Assembly (NCBI RefSeq): GCF_020687505.1 | Contig: NZ_JAJEQT010000001.1 | Source: Coprococcus_C hominis | Lineage (GTDB): Bacteria > Bacillota > Clostridia > Lachnospirales > Lachnospiraceae | Length of the DNA stretch: 64,000 bases | Reading direction: 5' to 3' (one strand) | Shown here: positions 17,719-27,968 of the stretch, one piece after another | How the letters are laid out: each line of letters begins with the position of its first letter | Numbering within the stretch: position 1 is the first letter of the stretch | The notes under the pieces: generated by a model | What the model saw: the letters and a program-made list of their open reading frames with translations, nothing else | What the model was told of the DNA's origin: nothing | The model's database searches: none | Made by a program: the position numbers and the translations under genes

Positions 17719-18699
17719 GTGGCTGACGTACTCTCACAAAACGAAATAGATGCGCTCTTGAAGCAATTATCCACTGGAGAGCTTGATGCGGACGACTTTA
17801 CAGAGACTAAAAGTGTAAAAGTCAAGGAGTACGATTTTTCAAGACCAGCCAAGTTTTCAAAAGAGCATCTGCGTACATTAGAGATTATATTTGAACATTA
17901 CGGAAGATTATTGAGTAGTAACCTGCCAGCGTATCTGCGGAAGAATGTGCAGGTTGAGGTAATGAACTCAGAGGCAGTTACATATTCAGAATTTTCCAAC
18001 GCCTTATCCAATCCGGTATTGCTTGGTGTTGTCAATATGGCACCGTTATCGGGCAATATCATTATCGAGATTGCGACCAATCTTGGATACGCGATTATCG
18101 ACCGTCTGCTTGGCGGAGTTGGAGAACCGTTAGAGAAGAAAAGAGAATTTTCTGAGATTGAGCTTTCCATCTTGGAAAAAATATTTACCATATTGATCGA
18201 TCTGTTGCGGGAACCGTGGACAAATGTTGTAGAGATTCATCCATATCTGGAACGAATCGAGACGAATCCGCAGTTTGCACAGATCATTTCGCCGACAGAG
18301 ATGATTGCGATTGTAACGGTCAACATCAATATCGGCGGAGTTGAGGGTTTGATGAATATCTGTCTGCCATATCTGACACTCGAAGATGTTATGGACAAGC
18401 TGAATACCAAATACTGGTTTTCAACGATGCAGGATCGAGACGAGACGAGTTATGCTGATGTTATCGAGACTGCAATCAACCGGGCACTGATCCCGGTATC
18501 CGCAGAGCTGGGAAAAAGCTCACTCACCGTTATGGATTTCATTAATCTGCAGGTGGGAGATGTGATCAAGCTGAATCGAAAGATTGAAGACGAGCTTGAT
18601 ATTTATGTGGGCAATATAGTAAAATTTAAAGCGTTGCCCGGATCGTTTAACGATGATTACGCAGTGAAAGTAACTGAAATTATAAGAGAGGAGGAATAA
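17719..18699 (+). CDS. fliM: flagellar motor switch protein FliM
   Basis: FliM (326 aa) is part of the C ring and binds phosphorylated CheY. The N-terminal CheY-binding peptide LSQNEIDALLKQL is intact. The middle CheC-like domain contains the family signature around GNIIIEIATNLGYAIIDRLLGG (seen in part), and the C-terminal SpoA/FliN-like domain ends the protein. The start codon is GTG with AGGAGGTGA upstream. fliY follows after 6 bp. Confidence 0.96.
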   Translation: MADVLSQNEIDALLKQLSTGELDADDFTETKSVKVKEYDFSRPAKFSKEHLRTLEIIFEHYGRLLSSNLPAYLRKNVQVEVMNSEAVTYSEFSNALSNPVLLGVVNMAPLSGNIIIEIATNLGYAIIDRLLGGVGEPLEKKREFSEIELSILEKIFTILIDLLREPWTNVVEIHPYLERIETNPQFAQIISPTEMIAIVTVNINIGGVEGLMNICLPYLTLEDVMDKLNTKYWFSTMQDRDETSYADVIETAINRALIPVSAELGKSSLTVMDFINLQVGDVIKLNRKIEDELDIYVGNIVKFKALPGSFNDDYAVKVTEIIREEE

Positions 18700-18705
18700 C
18701 AGAAC

Positions 18706-19842
18706 ATGGACGGAATGTTATCTCAGGAAGAGATTAACGCATTGCTTGGGAATATGAATACAGGTTCTTCCTCTACCCAGACAAGTAACGATGCCATACT
18801 TTCCGATGAGGAAAAAGATGCGATCGGAGAAATCTCCAATATTTGTATGGGTACGGCGGCAACAACGCTGTACTCACTGGTAAACCAGAAGGTTGTGATC
18901 ACAACACCGGTTGTTGAGATTACGAACTGGGATAAGCTTACAGCAGAGTACGCAAAACCATGTGTATTTATCAATATCCTGTATAAAGATGGTATTGATG
19001 GAAATAATGTACTGATTTTAAAAGAAGATGATGTAAAGGTCATTACAGATCTGATGATGGGGGGCGATGGATTAAATCCTGCACCAGAGCTGACAGAGCT
19101 GCATTTCTCAGCCATCTGTGAGGCGATGAACCAGATGATGGGAAGTTCCGCAACTTCATTATCTTCGATGCTGAATTGTAAGATTGATATCAGCCCACCG
19201 GAAGCAGAGCTGGTGGATATGGCTGGCAATATCGATGTTGCAAAGGCCAGTGACTTTTTAGATAAGGATTTTGTGCGTGTCACGTTCCGGATGACGATCG
19301 GAGATCTCGTAGACAGCACGATTATGCAGTTATACCCGATTCAGTTCGCAAGAGATCTTTATAAGAAATTTAGCGGGGAATCGGAAGAAAAGGAGGAAAC
19401 ACCACCGCCGGCTCCACAACCGGAACCACAGCCACAACCGGTTCCACAGCCACAGCCGCAGCCGCAACCTGCGACGGGAATGCCGATGGGGCAGCCGATG
19501 ATGGGACAATCTATGATGCCACAGATGATGCAGCCGGATGTCAATGTACAGAATGTACAGTTCCAGGCATTTAACCCGGTTATGAATCCTGCGTTGCAGC
19601 AGGAAAATATTGACTTGATTATGGATGTTCCTTTGGAAGTGTCGGTCGTTTTGGGACGGACGAGAAAATCCATCAAGGAGATTCTGGAGTTTGCACCGGG
19701 AACGATCATTGAGTTGGATAAGCTTGCCGGTGAACCGATCGATGTGATGGTAAACCAGAAGCTGGTTGCAAAGGGAGAAGTTGTTGTAATCGAAGAAAGT
19801 TTTGGTATCAGAATTACTGAAATAATAAAAGAAAAAATCTAA
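18706..19842 (+). CDS. fliY: flagellar motor switch phosphatase FliY (CheC-FliN fusion)
   Basis: FliY (378 aa) starts with its own switch peptide (LSQEEINALLGNM), followed by a CheC-type phosphatase domain (about 35-215) with two E-x2-N sites: EISNICMGTAATTL and, in the second half, ICEAMNQMMGSSATSL. A Pro/Gln/Met-rich linker (about 230-285) leads to the FliN/SpoA domain (about 300-378) that joins the C ring. In B. subtilis FliY removes phosphate from CheY-P at the motor. Both catalytic motifs look usable here. Confidence 0.95.
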   Translation: MDGMLSQEEINALLGNMNTGSSSTQTSNDAILSDEEKDAIGEISNICMGTAATTLYSLVNQKVVITTPVVEITNWDKLTAEYAKPCVFINILYKDGIDGNNVLILKEDDVKVITDLMMGGDGLNPAPELTELHFSAICEAMNQMMGSSATSLSSMLNCKIDISPPEAELVDMAGNIDVAKASDFLDKDFVRVTFRMTIGDLVDSTIMQLYPIQFARDLYKKFSGESEEKEETPPPAPQPEPQPQPVPQPQPQPQPATGMPMGQPMMGQSMMPQMMQPDVNVQNVQFQAFNPVMNPALQQENIDLIMDVPLEVSVVLGRTRKSIKEILEFAPGTIIELDKLAGEPIDVMVNQKLVAKGEVVVIEESFGIRITEIIKEKI

Positions 19843-19860
19843 GTTTTAAGGAGTAATGAT

Positions 19861-20223
19861 ATGGCAAAGAGTATACTTATTTGTGATGATGCTGCATTTA
19901 TGAGAATGATGATCAAGGACATTCTGGTAAAGAATGGATACAACATTGCTGGTGAAGCAGAAAACGGCGTAAAGGCTGTTGAGAAATATCAAGAGACAAA
20001 ACCGGATTTGGTATTGATGGATATCACAATGCCAGAGATGGATGGTATTCAGGCATTGAAGAAGATTAAGGCAATCGATGCAAACGCAAGTGTTGTAATG
20101 TGTTCTGCAATGGGACAGCAGGCGATGGTTATTGAATCCATTCAGTCTGGTGCCAGAGATTTCATTGTAAAGCCATTCCAGCCGGATCGTGTCATTGAAG
20201 CAGTGAAAAAGGCAGTGGAATAG
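19861..20223 (+). CDS. cheY: chemotaxis response regulator CheY
   Basis: A single-domain receiver of 120 residues. Asp9-Asp10 (CDDAAF) form the acidic pocket, Asp54 in LMDITMPEMDG is the phosphorylation site, and Lys104-region KPFQPDRV completes the active site. It carries the CheA signal to FliM and FliY, the latter encoded just upstream. The position after fliY and before fliO is the standard Firmicutes place for cheY. Confidence 0.96.
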   Translation: MAKSILICDDAAFMRMMIKDILVKNGYNIAGEAENGVKAVEKYQETKPDLVLMDITMPEMDGIQALKKIKAIDANASVVMCSAMGQQAMVIESIQSGARDFIVKPFQPDRVIEAVKKAVE

Positions 20224-20224
20224 T

Positions 20225-20623
20225 ATGTTTTTTGGCGCAATTCTTACGAGTGGTTTTTCTGCTGGCTGGAGTATTGTCAAACTGATATTGATCACGGTCT
20301 TAGTTTTGGTTTTAGCATTTTATTCTACGAGACTGATCGCGAAATATCAGAACAATGCATGGTCAGCGAAGAATAATATTCAGTTTATTGAATCTTATCG
20401 TGTCGGTGGCAACAAGATGGTTGCCATTGCAAAGATAGGAGAGAAATATTTTGCCTTGGGAATTGGGAAAGAAGAGATTCATGTGATCGCGGAATTAAAG
20501 AAAGACGATCTAAAGCTTCCAGATCAGATGGTGGATGCCACAGTCGAAAAGACACCGAAGATGAGCTTCAAAGAAGTTCTGGCGAACATGAAGGGAAACG
20601 CAAAAGACGATAACGAAAAGTAG
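20225..20623 (+). CDS. fliO: flagellar biosynthetic protein FliO/FliZ
   Basis: A 132-residue protein with one membrane helix at about 13-36, then a short beta-rich cytoplasmic domain (IQFIESYRVGGNKMVAIAKIG) and a charged tail. This is the FliO type, which helps assemble the FliP pore of the export gate. It begins one base after the cheY stop codon and is followed by fliP, so translation is probably coupled. FliO is poorly conserved; position supports the call. Confidence 0.85.
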   Translation: MFFGAILTSGFSAGWSIVKLILITVLVLVLAFYSTRLIAKYQNNAWSAKNNIQFIESYRVGGNKMVAIAKIGEKYFALGIGKEEIHVIAELKKDDLKLPDQMVDATVEKTPKMSFKEVLANMKGNAKDDNEK

Positions 20624-20631
20624 GTATAGAA

Positions 20632-21468
20632 ATGAAATTCAGTAAATTACGAAAATTTTTAGTGCTATTTCTTATACCGCTTGCGTTTGTTGTTATTTTT
20701 TCCGGTACAGGTGCTGTTCATGCAACGACTGTGACACCGGATACCGGAGCAGAAGAGGGACAGGTCGACAGTGTGACATCGGATAATAACGATGCGACGA
20801 CACTTGGTTTATCTTTGAGTACGAACTCAGATGAGACGTCTCTTTCCGGTACACTTCAGATTTTATTGATCATAACAGTAATTTCGTTAGCTCCATCAAT
20901 TCTGGTTATGGTGACCTCATTTACACGAATCATTATCGTGTTACATTTTGTGCGGACGGCAATCGGTACGCAGAGTTCACCACCTAATAACGTTTTGATA
21001 GGGCTCTCGTTATTTTTAACCCTTTTTATTATGAGCCCGGTAATTGCTCAGATAAAGACGGAAGCGTATGATCCGCTGGTAGCTGAAGAGATAACGCAGC
21101 AGGAGGCATTGGAACGAGGAATACAGCCGTTGCGGGAGTTTATGCTGAAACAGACACGGCAGGATGATCTGCGTTTGTTTATGGATATCGCAAAGATAGA
21201 GCCGGTAGAAAGTGTAGATGAGCTTTCCATCACGATTATTATTCCTGCATTTATCATCAGTGAATTGCGGGCAGCGTTTATCATAGGATTTTTGATTTAT
21301 GTTCCGTTTATCGTGATTGATATGGTAGTATCTTCTGTGCTTATGTCTATGGGTATGATGATGCTGCCGCCGACGACAATCTCCATGCCGTTCAAGATTC
21401 TGCTGTTTATTCTTGCAGATGGATGGAATCTGGTTATCGGACAACTTGTAAATTCGTTTAATTTTTGA
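20632..21468 (+). CDS. fliP: flagellar type III secretion protein FliP
   Basis: FliP (278 aa) forms the central pore of the export gate with FliQ and FliR. It has a cleavable-type signal sequence (about 1-32, ending near VHA), a short extracytoplasmic stretch rich in Asp/Thr, and four membrane helices. Family motifs are TRIIIVLHFVRTAIGTQ and SSVLMSMGMMMLPP. Length is typical for the form with a signal peptide. Confidence 0.96.
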   Translation: MKFSKLRKFLVLFLIPLAFVVIFSGTGAVHATTVTPDTGAEEGQVDSVTSDNNDATTLGLSLSTNSDETSLSGTLQILLIITVISLAPSILVMVTSFTRIIIVLHFVRTAIGTQSSPPNNVLIGLSLFLTLFIMSPVIAQIKTEAYDPLVAEEITQQEALERGIQPLREFMLKQTRQDDLRLFMDIAKIEPVESVDELSITIIIPAFIISELRAAFIIGFLIYVPFIVIDMVVSSVLMSMGMMMLPPTTISMPFKILLFILADGWNLVIGQLVNSFNF

Positions 21469-21491
21469 CAGTAGAGTAACGAGGTGATTGT

Positions 21492-21761
21492 ATGAGTACA
21501 GGCGATGTCGTAGCTATCACGGTGGAGGCTGTGTGGCTTGTAATCAAATGTAGTGCGCCGATGTTAATTACATCTTTGGTAATTGGTTTGATCATCAGTA
21601 TCTTCCAGACAGTGACTTCTATTCAGGAGCAGACGCTGACGTTTGTACCGAAGATGATCTGTGTATTTTTGTCACTCATCATCTGTGGAGACTGGATCTT
21701 GAATAACATCCTGTCCTTTATACAGGATTTGTATAGTCGGTTTGGAGAGTTTGTGGGGTAA
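21492..21761 (+). CDS. fliQ: flagellar type III secretion protein FliQ
   Basis: An 89-residue protein with two membrane helices (about 14-38 and 50-72) and the family motif LVIGLIISIFQTVTSIQEQT. It winds around the FliP-FliR pore in the export gate. It sits 23 bp after fliP and 6 bp before fliR. Confidence 0.95.
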   Translation: MSTGDVVAITVEAVWLVIKCSAPMLITSLVIGLIISIFQTVTSIQEQTLTFVPKMICVFLSLIICGDWILNNILSFIQDLYSRFGEFVG

Positions 21762-21767
21762 TAAACG

Positions 21768-22538
21768 ATGTCCTTTACGATATCGACGCTGACACTGGAA
21801 GCATTTCTGCTAGTGCTTGTCCGTGTCGCTTGTTTTACATCAATTGCACCTATTTTTGGACATAATTCTCTGAATGCGAGAATGAAGATATCCATTGCGT
21901 TTTTTGTATCCCTGATCCTGTATCAGGTAGTCGATGTATCCCTACCGGAATATACAAACGTACTTGGGTATACGACGCTTGTGTTAGAAGAAGCACTGGT
22001 TGGTCTGTTGCTTGGATTTGTAGCGGGACTTTCAATGAAAGCACTGGCAATCGCAGGAGAATTTATCGACCGGGAAATCGGATTTTCGATGGCAACGACC
22101 TTTGATCCGAATCAGGGTATGGTGACGATCACAGGTGAATTATACGATAAGATTGTGTGTCTGGTTATCATGATATCCAATCTGCATTATTATATATTGT
22201 CTGCGGCAGCACAGTCGTTTGAACTGGTGCCGGTCGGAAGAATCGTGCTAAGCCCGGATGTGATCTACACATCCCTGATTCAGTTTATCGTGCAGATGTT
22301 TATGATTGGATTCCGTATCGCGATGCCAGTATTTTTGGGCGCGACCATGTTGAATGTCATTTTGGGGGTGCTTGCAAAGAGTTCTCCGCAGATGAACATG
22401 TTCGCGATTGGTATGCAGTTGAAAGTATTTGTTGGTTTATTTTTGCTTGCTGTTTGTATTATGTTCGTTCCGAACATTGCAAATTATATTATGGAACGTA
22501 TGCGTGATATGATCCAGACGATATTAGGAGGGTTGTGA
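21768..22538 (+). CDS. fliR: flagellar type III secretion protein FliR
   Basis: FliR (256 aa) is the third pore subunit of the export gate, with about six membrane helices. It starts LEAFLLVLVRVACF and contains EFIDREIGFSMATTFDPNQG, a well-conserved loop. The next gene flhB begins one base after the stop codon. Confidence 0.95.
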   Translation: MSFTISTLTLEAFLLVLVRVACFTSIAPIFGHNSLNARMKISIAFFVSLILYQVVDVSLPEYTNVLGYTTLVLEEALVGLLLGFVAGLSMKALAIAGEFIDREIGFSMATTFDPNQGMVTITGELYDKIVCLVIMISNLHYYILSAAAQSFELVPVGRIVLSPDVIYTSLIQFIVQMFMIGFRIAMPVFLGATMLNVILGVLAKSSPQMNMFAIGMQLKVFVGLFLLAVCIMFVPNIANYIMERMRDMIQTILGGL

Positions 22539-22539
22539 C

Positions 22540-23673
22540 GTGTTTTCTCTGGAAGAAAAACGGACACCGCTTTTGCTTGCCTATGATCTGCAGTTGTTTG
22601 CAAACGATGAGGGCGGGGAGAAGACGGAAGAACCAACCGCAAAGAAAATCGAAGATTCCCGAAAAGAAGGTCAGGTGGCAAAGAGCAAAGAACTCACATC
22701 TGCGGCTATGCTTCTGGCATTTTTTTTGTGCTTGCGGATATTTATGTCGTTTATCGGAGAACGTCTCGTCAATGTATTTCCTTATTTTTGGCGTGATATC
22801 GCAAATGAAACAGGAGATGGATTTACGCATGTGCGTGCATGGCAGATCGTGCTTGATACGGTACAGTATATTGCGATTACGATTGCACCGTTTGTTATAT
22901 TTGCATTTGTGATTGCGTTTTTATCACAGCGAATCCAGATCACGTGGAAGGTGACATCAAAACCGATGGAACCGAAACTTAACAAGCTGAGTCCAATCAG
23001 TGGATTTAAGCGTATGTTTTCCAAACAGTCACTGTTCGAGCTGGTGCTGTCAATCTTTAAAATCGTTGTTTTTTCGGCAGTGGCATATTCGGTTGTCAAG
23101 GATAATGTCGGAATTTTTGTGACGGCGTATGATCTGACGATACAGGATTGTCTTGGAATCCTGTTTGACATGGTGATGGAGCTTGGCATCAAGATATCGG
23201 TGACATATCTGGCACTTGCGCTTGGAGACTGGGTGTTCCAGAAATGGAAACATAAAAAAGACCTGCGTATGACAAAGCAGGAAGTCAAAGATGAGTATAA
23301 GAATCAGGAAGGAGATCCAAAGGTCAAGTCACAGCAGCGACAGCGGATGCAGCAGGCGGCACGGCGGAGAATGATGCAGAGCGTGCCGGAGGCGGATGTT
23401 GTTATTACGAACCCGACGCATTTTGCCGTTGCCTTAAAATACGATAATACGGTCAGCATGGCTCCGGTTGTCGTAGCCAAGGGTGCCGATTATCTGGCAT
23501 TTAAGATCAAAGATCTCGCAAAAGAAAATGACATCGAGATTGTCGAAGATAAGCCGCTCGCGCGGATGTTATATGCAAATGTTGAGGTTGGAAATGAGAT
23601 TCCACCAGAATTGTATCAGGCGGTCGCAGAAGTGCTTGCCTATGTATATAAATTAAAGAATAAAGTAAGTTAG
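22540..23673 (+). CDS. flhB: flagellar export switch protein FlhB
   Basis: FlhB (377 aa) is the export gate component that switches substrate class. After a 25-residue extension comes GEKTEEPTAKKIEDSRKEGQ, then four membrane helices, then the cytoplasmic domain with the self-cleavage motif NPTHFAVALKY (cut between Asn and Pro). The start is GTG, immediately after fliR. FliK, encoded upstream, triggers its switch. Confidence 0.96.
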   Translation: MFSLEEKRTPLLLAYDLQLFANDEGGEKTEEPTAKKIEDSRKEGQVAKSKELTSAAMLLAFFLCLRIFMSFIGERLVNVFPYFWRDIANETGDGFTHVRAWQIVLDTVQYIAITIAPFVIFAFVIAFLSQRIQITWKVTSKPMEPKLNKLSPISGFKRMFSKQSLFELVLSIFKIVVFSAVAYSVVKDNVGIFVTAYDLTIQDCLGILFDMVMELGIKISVTYLALALGDWVFQKWKHKKDLRMTKQEVKDEYKNQEGDPKVKSQQRQRMQQAARRRMMQSVPEADVVITNPTHFAVALKYDNTVSMAPVVVAKGADYLAFKIKDLAKENDIEIVEDKPLARMLYANVEVGNEIPPELYQAVAEVLAYVYKLKNKVS

Positions 23674-23717
23674 CAAATGAATGAAAATAAGATCACACAG
23701 GAAAGGATGGTGATGGT

Positions 23718-25760
23718 ATGAAGAAAAATGATATATTTTTAGGAATCTATCTGCTTGCAGCAGTTGTATTTCTGATTATCCCGATTCCGAGTACCATGCT
23801 GGACTGGCTGATCTTATTCAATATCTCCATGTCACTGATCATTGTATTTAACTGTCTGTTTACGAGCGAGACACTGAATATGTCTGGATTTCCGACACTG
23901 TTGCTTTTTACGACAGTGTTCCGTATATCCTTAAATGTATCTTCCACACGATTGATCTTGTCGACCGGTAATCCAGGTAAAGTCGTTCAGGTGTTTGGTT
24001 CGTTTGTTGGTGGTGGAAACCTCGTCATTGGTGCAATCGTCTTTATCGTGTTGATCATCGTCCAGATGATGGTAATCAACAAAGGTTCCGAGCGAGTATC
24101 TGAGGTAACGGCACGATTCACATTGGATGCAATGCCGGGAAAACAGATGGCGATTGATGCGGATCTTTCATCCGGAGCCATTGATGACAAAGAGGCAATC
24201 CGCAGGAGAGATAAGATCCAGCAGGAATCCGCATTCTTCGGAGCCATGGATGGTGCGTCCAAGTACGTTAAAGGAGATGCAACCGCAGGTCTGATTATTA
24301 CTCTGATCAATATCGTGGGTGGTCTGATTATGGGCATGACACAGCAGGGACTTAGCTTTTCCGATGCGATCAGTAAGTACACAATTCTTACGATTGGTGA
24401 TGGTCTGGTATCCCAGATACCGTCGATGATGATCTCGCTTTCGACAGGTATTCTCGTTACAAAGGCATCGAAGGAGGAGAATATTGGAGATATCCTGATC
24501 GGACAGTTATTCAGTATTCCAAAGGTATTGTTGCTCGTTGGTATCACAATGCTTCTGTTCGGTATATTCACACCACTGAATTTCTTCTTCTGCGCGGTCT
24601 ATGGCGTACTGTTTATCGTGCTTTCCTTCTCCGTCAAGGGCAAGGAAGAGGCACAGGCAATCAAGGAGGAAGTCGAAGAAGAGGAAGTCCAGGCAGAAGA
24701 GGTTCGAAGGCACGAAAATGTCAATTCTCTGCTGCAGGTAGATCCTATTGAACTCGAATTTGGATATGGTATAATACCGTTAGCAGATGTCAATCAGGGC
24801 GGTGATCTGCTTGACCGTGTCGTTATGATACGACGACAGATCGCACTGGAGCTTGGCGCTGTTGTGCCAATCATCCGTCTGCGTGATAATATCCAGCTTA
24901 ATCCAAACCAGTATATTATTAAAATCAAGGGAATTCAGGTCAGTGAGGGTGAGATCTTATTTGACCATTATATGGCGATGAATCCAGGGTACGTCGAGGA
25001 TGAGATTGTTGGTATTCCGACATTAGAGCCGGCATTCCATCTGGAGGCAATGTGGATTACGGAATCCCAGCGGGAACGCGCAGAATCACTTGGCTATACC
25101 GTTGTTGATCCACCATCGATCATTGCAACACATCTGACAGAGGTTATCAAGCAGCACCTTGATGAGCTTCTGACGAGACAAGATGTACAGAACCTGATTG
25201 ATAATATCAAGGACAACAATAAGACACTGGTAGATGAACTTGTACCGAAGCTGCTCAGTGTCGGTGATATCCAGAAGGTATTGCAGAATCTGCTTCGGGA
25301 AGGTATCTCCATCCGGGATCTTGTCACGATCTTCGAGACGCTCGCGGATTATGCGGCAACGAGCCGGGATACCGATATTCTGACCGAGTATGTCCGGCAG
25401 AGTTTAAAACGTGCGATCTCCAACAAATATTTTGGCGATGGAGAATCCGGCACCGTAGTGACGCTGGATCCACAGATCGAGCAGATGATCATGGGTTCTG
25501 TGAAGCAAACCGAACAGGGCGCATTTATCTCATTAGATCCGGCAGTAACGAAGAGCATCTTAAAGGCGACGGAGGACGAGGTCAAGAAGCTGGAGAGCAA
25601 GGGCGATGCACCGATTGTTGTTACATCACCGATTGTTCGTATGTATTTTAAGAAATTAACAAGTGACTACTTGAAAGACCTGATTGTTATCTCATATAAT
25701 GAGATTGATTCGGAAGTGGAATTAAAATCCGTGGGAGTGATAACGATTCATGATAATTAA
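23718..25760 (+). CDS. flhA: flagellar export apparatus protein FlhA
   Basis: FlhA (680 aa) is the large export-gate subunit that uses the ion gradient and docks substrate-chaperone pairs. The N-terminal half has eight membrane helices; the loop MPGKQMAIDADLSSG is the FHIPEP family hallmark. The C-terminal cytoplasmic domain (about 330-680) forms the nonameric docking ring. The GGATGGTG site is good. Its end overlaps flhF by 11 bases. Confidence 0.97.
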   Translation: MKKNDIFLGIYLLAAVVFLIIPIPSTMLDWLILFNISMSLIIVFNCLFTSETLNMSGFPTLLLFTTVFRISLNVSSTRLILSTGNPGKVVQVFGSFVGGGNLVIGAIVFIVLIIVQMMVINKGSERVSEVTARFTLDAMPGKQMAIDADLSSGAIDDKEAIRRRDKIQQESAFFGAMDGASKYVKGDATAGLIITLINIVGGLIMGMTQQGLSFSDAISKYTILTIGDGLVSQIPSMMISLSTGILVTKASKEENIGDILIGQLFSIPKVLLLVGITMLLFGIFTPLNFFFCAVYGVLFIVLSFSVKGKEEAQAIKEEVEEEEVQAEEVRRHENVNSLLQVDPIELEFGYGIIPLADVNQGGDLLDRVVMIRRQIALELGAVVPIIRLRDNIQLNPNQYIIKIKGIQVSEGEILFDHYMAMNPGYVEDEIVGIPTLEPAFHLEAMWITESQRERAESLGYTVVDPPSIIATHLTEVIKQHLDELLTRQDVQNLIDNIKDNNKTLVDELVPKLLSVGDIQKVLQNLLREGISIRDLVTIFETLADYAATSRDTDILTEYVRQSLKRAISNKYFGDGESGTVVTLDPQIEQMIMGSVKQTEQGAFISLDPAVTKSILKATEDEVKKLESKGDAPIVVTSPIVRMYFKKLTSDYLKDLIVISYNEIDSEVELKSVGVITIHDN

Positions 25761-27042
25761 GAAGTATAAAGCACTAACTGAAAAAGAAGCAATCCTGCTC
25801 GCCAAGGAGGATCTGGGACCGGATGCGATCGTAATGAATGTGAAAAAAATCAAGCCGGGAGGAATCATGCGTCTCTTTAAAAAGTCGCGCGTGGAGCTGA
25901 CGGCAGCGATCGATGATGATATGGAGGAACAGGCGGCGACTACTGCACCAGCAGCGGCGCCATCTGTCAAATCGGATGAACAGACAATTGATCTCAGGCA
26001 GGAACGCCGGGGTGAGTCCGCCGAGGAACCGTTCCTGTTTGGCAAGGCGTTTGGAGAGAACAAGGATTCCTACAGCGAGGAAGCACAGAACGCGATTGAG
26101 GAGAAAATTAACAGTATCGCGAAGCTTCTCGAACAGCAGATGCAGACACAGAAGTCAGCGGAAGCCTCGATTAAGGAAGCCGCCAATCAGGCGATTTCTT
26201 CAGGTGAGGCGACTGTAAAGGCGGAAGAAAAGAAAACGGAACCAGAGCAGTCGGGCAATAAGGTTGTGGATCTTGTAATCAAACAGTTGATGGACAGCGA
26301 GGTTTCGGAGGCACATGCAAAGGAAATCATTGACGAGCTGACTGTGAAGGATGATAAACAGCCGATCGACAACATACTGGCAAACGTATACCAGAAGATC
26401 GTTCTGAAGCTCGGCGAAATCCAGCCGTTAACTGCCGGTGAGAAGAAACCGAAGGTTGTATTTTTTGTCGGAAATACCGGCGTTGGAAAGACAACCACGA
26501 TGGCAAAGCTGGCGTCGCTCTGTACGCTGGATATGAAATTAAAATGTGCGATGTTTTCTATCGACACATATCGTATTGCAGCAATTGAGCAGTTAAAGAC
26601 GTATGCAAATATTTTGTCTGCGCCAATGGAGGTTGTGTATACTCCGGAGGAGATGGCGCAGAGTGTAGAAAAGTTTAAAAACTATGATCTGATCTTAGTT
26701 GACACAGCCGGACGCTCCCATAAGAGCGAAGAGCAGAAGGAAGACTTAAAGCAGATCATTGATTCCGTGAAGGAGTACGAGACAGAAGTGTTCCTCGTTG
26801 TATCTGCCACGGTAAAATATGCGGATCTGCTTTCCATTGCCAACACGTATGGCGAACTGTTTGATTATAATCTTATTTTCACAAAACTGGATGAGACAAA
26901 TGGTCTGGGAAGCATATTGAATCTGAAACTGGATACAGGAAAACCGCTTTCTTATGTGACATGGGGACAGAATGTGCCGGATGATATCGGCGTTCTGGAT
27001 CCACAGATTATTGCTAAGAAATTGTTAGGAGGTGGAAAGTGA
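25750..27042 (+). CDS. flhF: flagellar GTPase FlhF
   Basis: FlhF (430 aa) is an SRP-type GTPase that sets flagellar number and place. The N-terminal basic region (about 1-60) is followed by a low-complexity Ala/Glu-rich linker and the NG domain. The P loop is GNTGVGKTT starting at residue 241; DTYRIAAIEQLKTYA and VDTAGRSH are the other SRP GTPase motifs. It overlaps flhA upstream and flhG downstream, its usual partner. Confidence 0.96.
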   Translation: MIIKKYKALTEKEAILLAKEDLGPDAIVMNVKKIKPGGIMRLFKKSRVELTAAIDDDMEEQAATTAPAAAPSVKSDEQTIDLRQERRGESAEEPFLFGKAFGENKDSYSEEAQNAIEEKINSIAKLLEQQMQTQKSAEASIKEAANQAISSGEATVKAEEKKTEPEQSGNKVVDLVIKQLMDSEVSEAHAKEIIDELTVKDDKQPIDNILANVYQKIVLKLGEIQPLTAGEKKPKVVFFVGNTGVGKTTTMAKLASLCTLDMKLKCAMFSIDTYRIAAIEQLKTYANILSAPMEVVYTPEEMAQSVEKFKNYDLILVDTAGRSHKSEEQKEDLKQIIDSVKEYETEVFLVVSATVKYADLLSIANTYGELFDYNLIFTKLDETNGLGSILNLKLDTGKPLSYVTWGQNVPDDIGVLDPQIIAKKLLGGGK

Positions 27043-27923
27043 TGGATCAGGCAACGAAATTACGGGAACGCGTGCAGACCAATCAGGAAATCTCCAATGC
27101 AAGGGTAATTGCAATTACAAGTGGAAAGGGCGGTGTCGGCAAGACGACATTGTCAGTCAATATTGCGCTGGAGCTTGCGCGGCGCGGCAAAAAAGTGGTT
27201 GTATTTGACGCGGACTTCGGATTGGCAAATGTCGAGGTCATGCTTGGAATCCGCCCACAATATAACTTATTGGATCTGATACATAATAATAAATCTATGA
27301 CAGAGATCATTACGCAGGGACCGGAAGGAATTGGATTTATCTCCGGTGGTTCGGGGGTGTCCGAGCTTGCGACACTCGATAATGCGAGTATCAAACTTTT
27401 GATTTCCGAATTAGTGAAGCTCGACCAGATGTATGATGTTGTAATTATTGATACAGGTGCGGGGATTACGGATTCCGTTATGGAGTTCGTCATGATGAGC
27501 CCGGAGGTCGTTCTGGTTGTGACACCGGAACCGACATCCATTACAGATTCTTACTCATTGCTTAAAGTACTGCGTAGAAAGAACAGCTTCAATCCGCTCT
27601 ATAAGACAATCCATGTTGTAGCCAACCGTGTGGAAAATGAGGCGGAAGGGGCAGAAATCTTCCACAAGATCGATACGGTGTCTTCAAAGTTTTTGAATAC
27701 AAAGCTTTCATTTCTGGGCGCTGTGCTGCAGGATAAGAATGCTTCCATGGCGGTTATTGAGCAGAAACCACTTGTGCAGGCATATCCGGGAACGACAGCC
27801 ACAAAGGGAATCTGCCAGCTTGTCAATCGTCTGAGTGACGATACGGTTGAGGAGAGTAAGAAAAAAGAAGGAATTGCACGGGTATTTATTGATTTCTTCC
27901 GTTCAAAGAAGAGAATCCGTTAA
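27042..27923 (+). CDS. flhG: flagellum site-determining ATPase FlhG (MinD-like)
   Basis: FlhG (293 aa, YlxH in Bacillus) is a MinD-type ATPase that stimulates FlhF and limits flagellar number. The deviant Walker A is GKGGVGKTT from residue 28, and DADFGLANVEVMLG follows. The C-terminal basic amphipathic helix (FIDFFRSKKRIR) could bind membrane. GTG at 27039 directly upstream of the ATG is an equal start choice; both follow GGAGGTGG. It overlaps the flhF stop codon. Confidence 0.94.
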   Translation: MDQATKLRERVQTNQEISNARVIAITSGKGGVGKTTLSVNIALELARRGKKVVVFDADFGLANVEVMLGIRPQYNLLDLIHNNKSMTEIITQGPEGIGFISGGSGVSELATLDNASIKLLISELVKLDQMYDVVIIDTGAGITDSVMEFVMMSPEVVLVVTPEPTSITDSYSLLKVLRRKNSFNPLYKTIHVVANRVENEAEGAEIFHKIDTVSSKFLNTKLSFLGAVLQDKNASMAVIEQKPLVQAYPGTTATKGICQLVNRLSDDTVEESKKKEGIARVFIDFFRSKKRIR

Positions 27924-27968
27924 TTGTTAGATATAGACAGCAGAAAAAGGAAAAGATGGTACGTATGA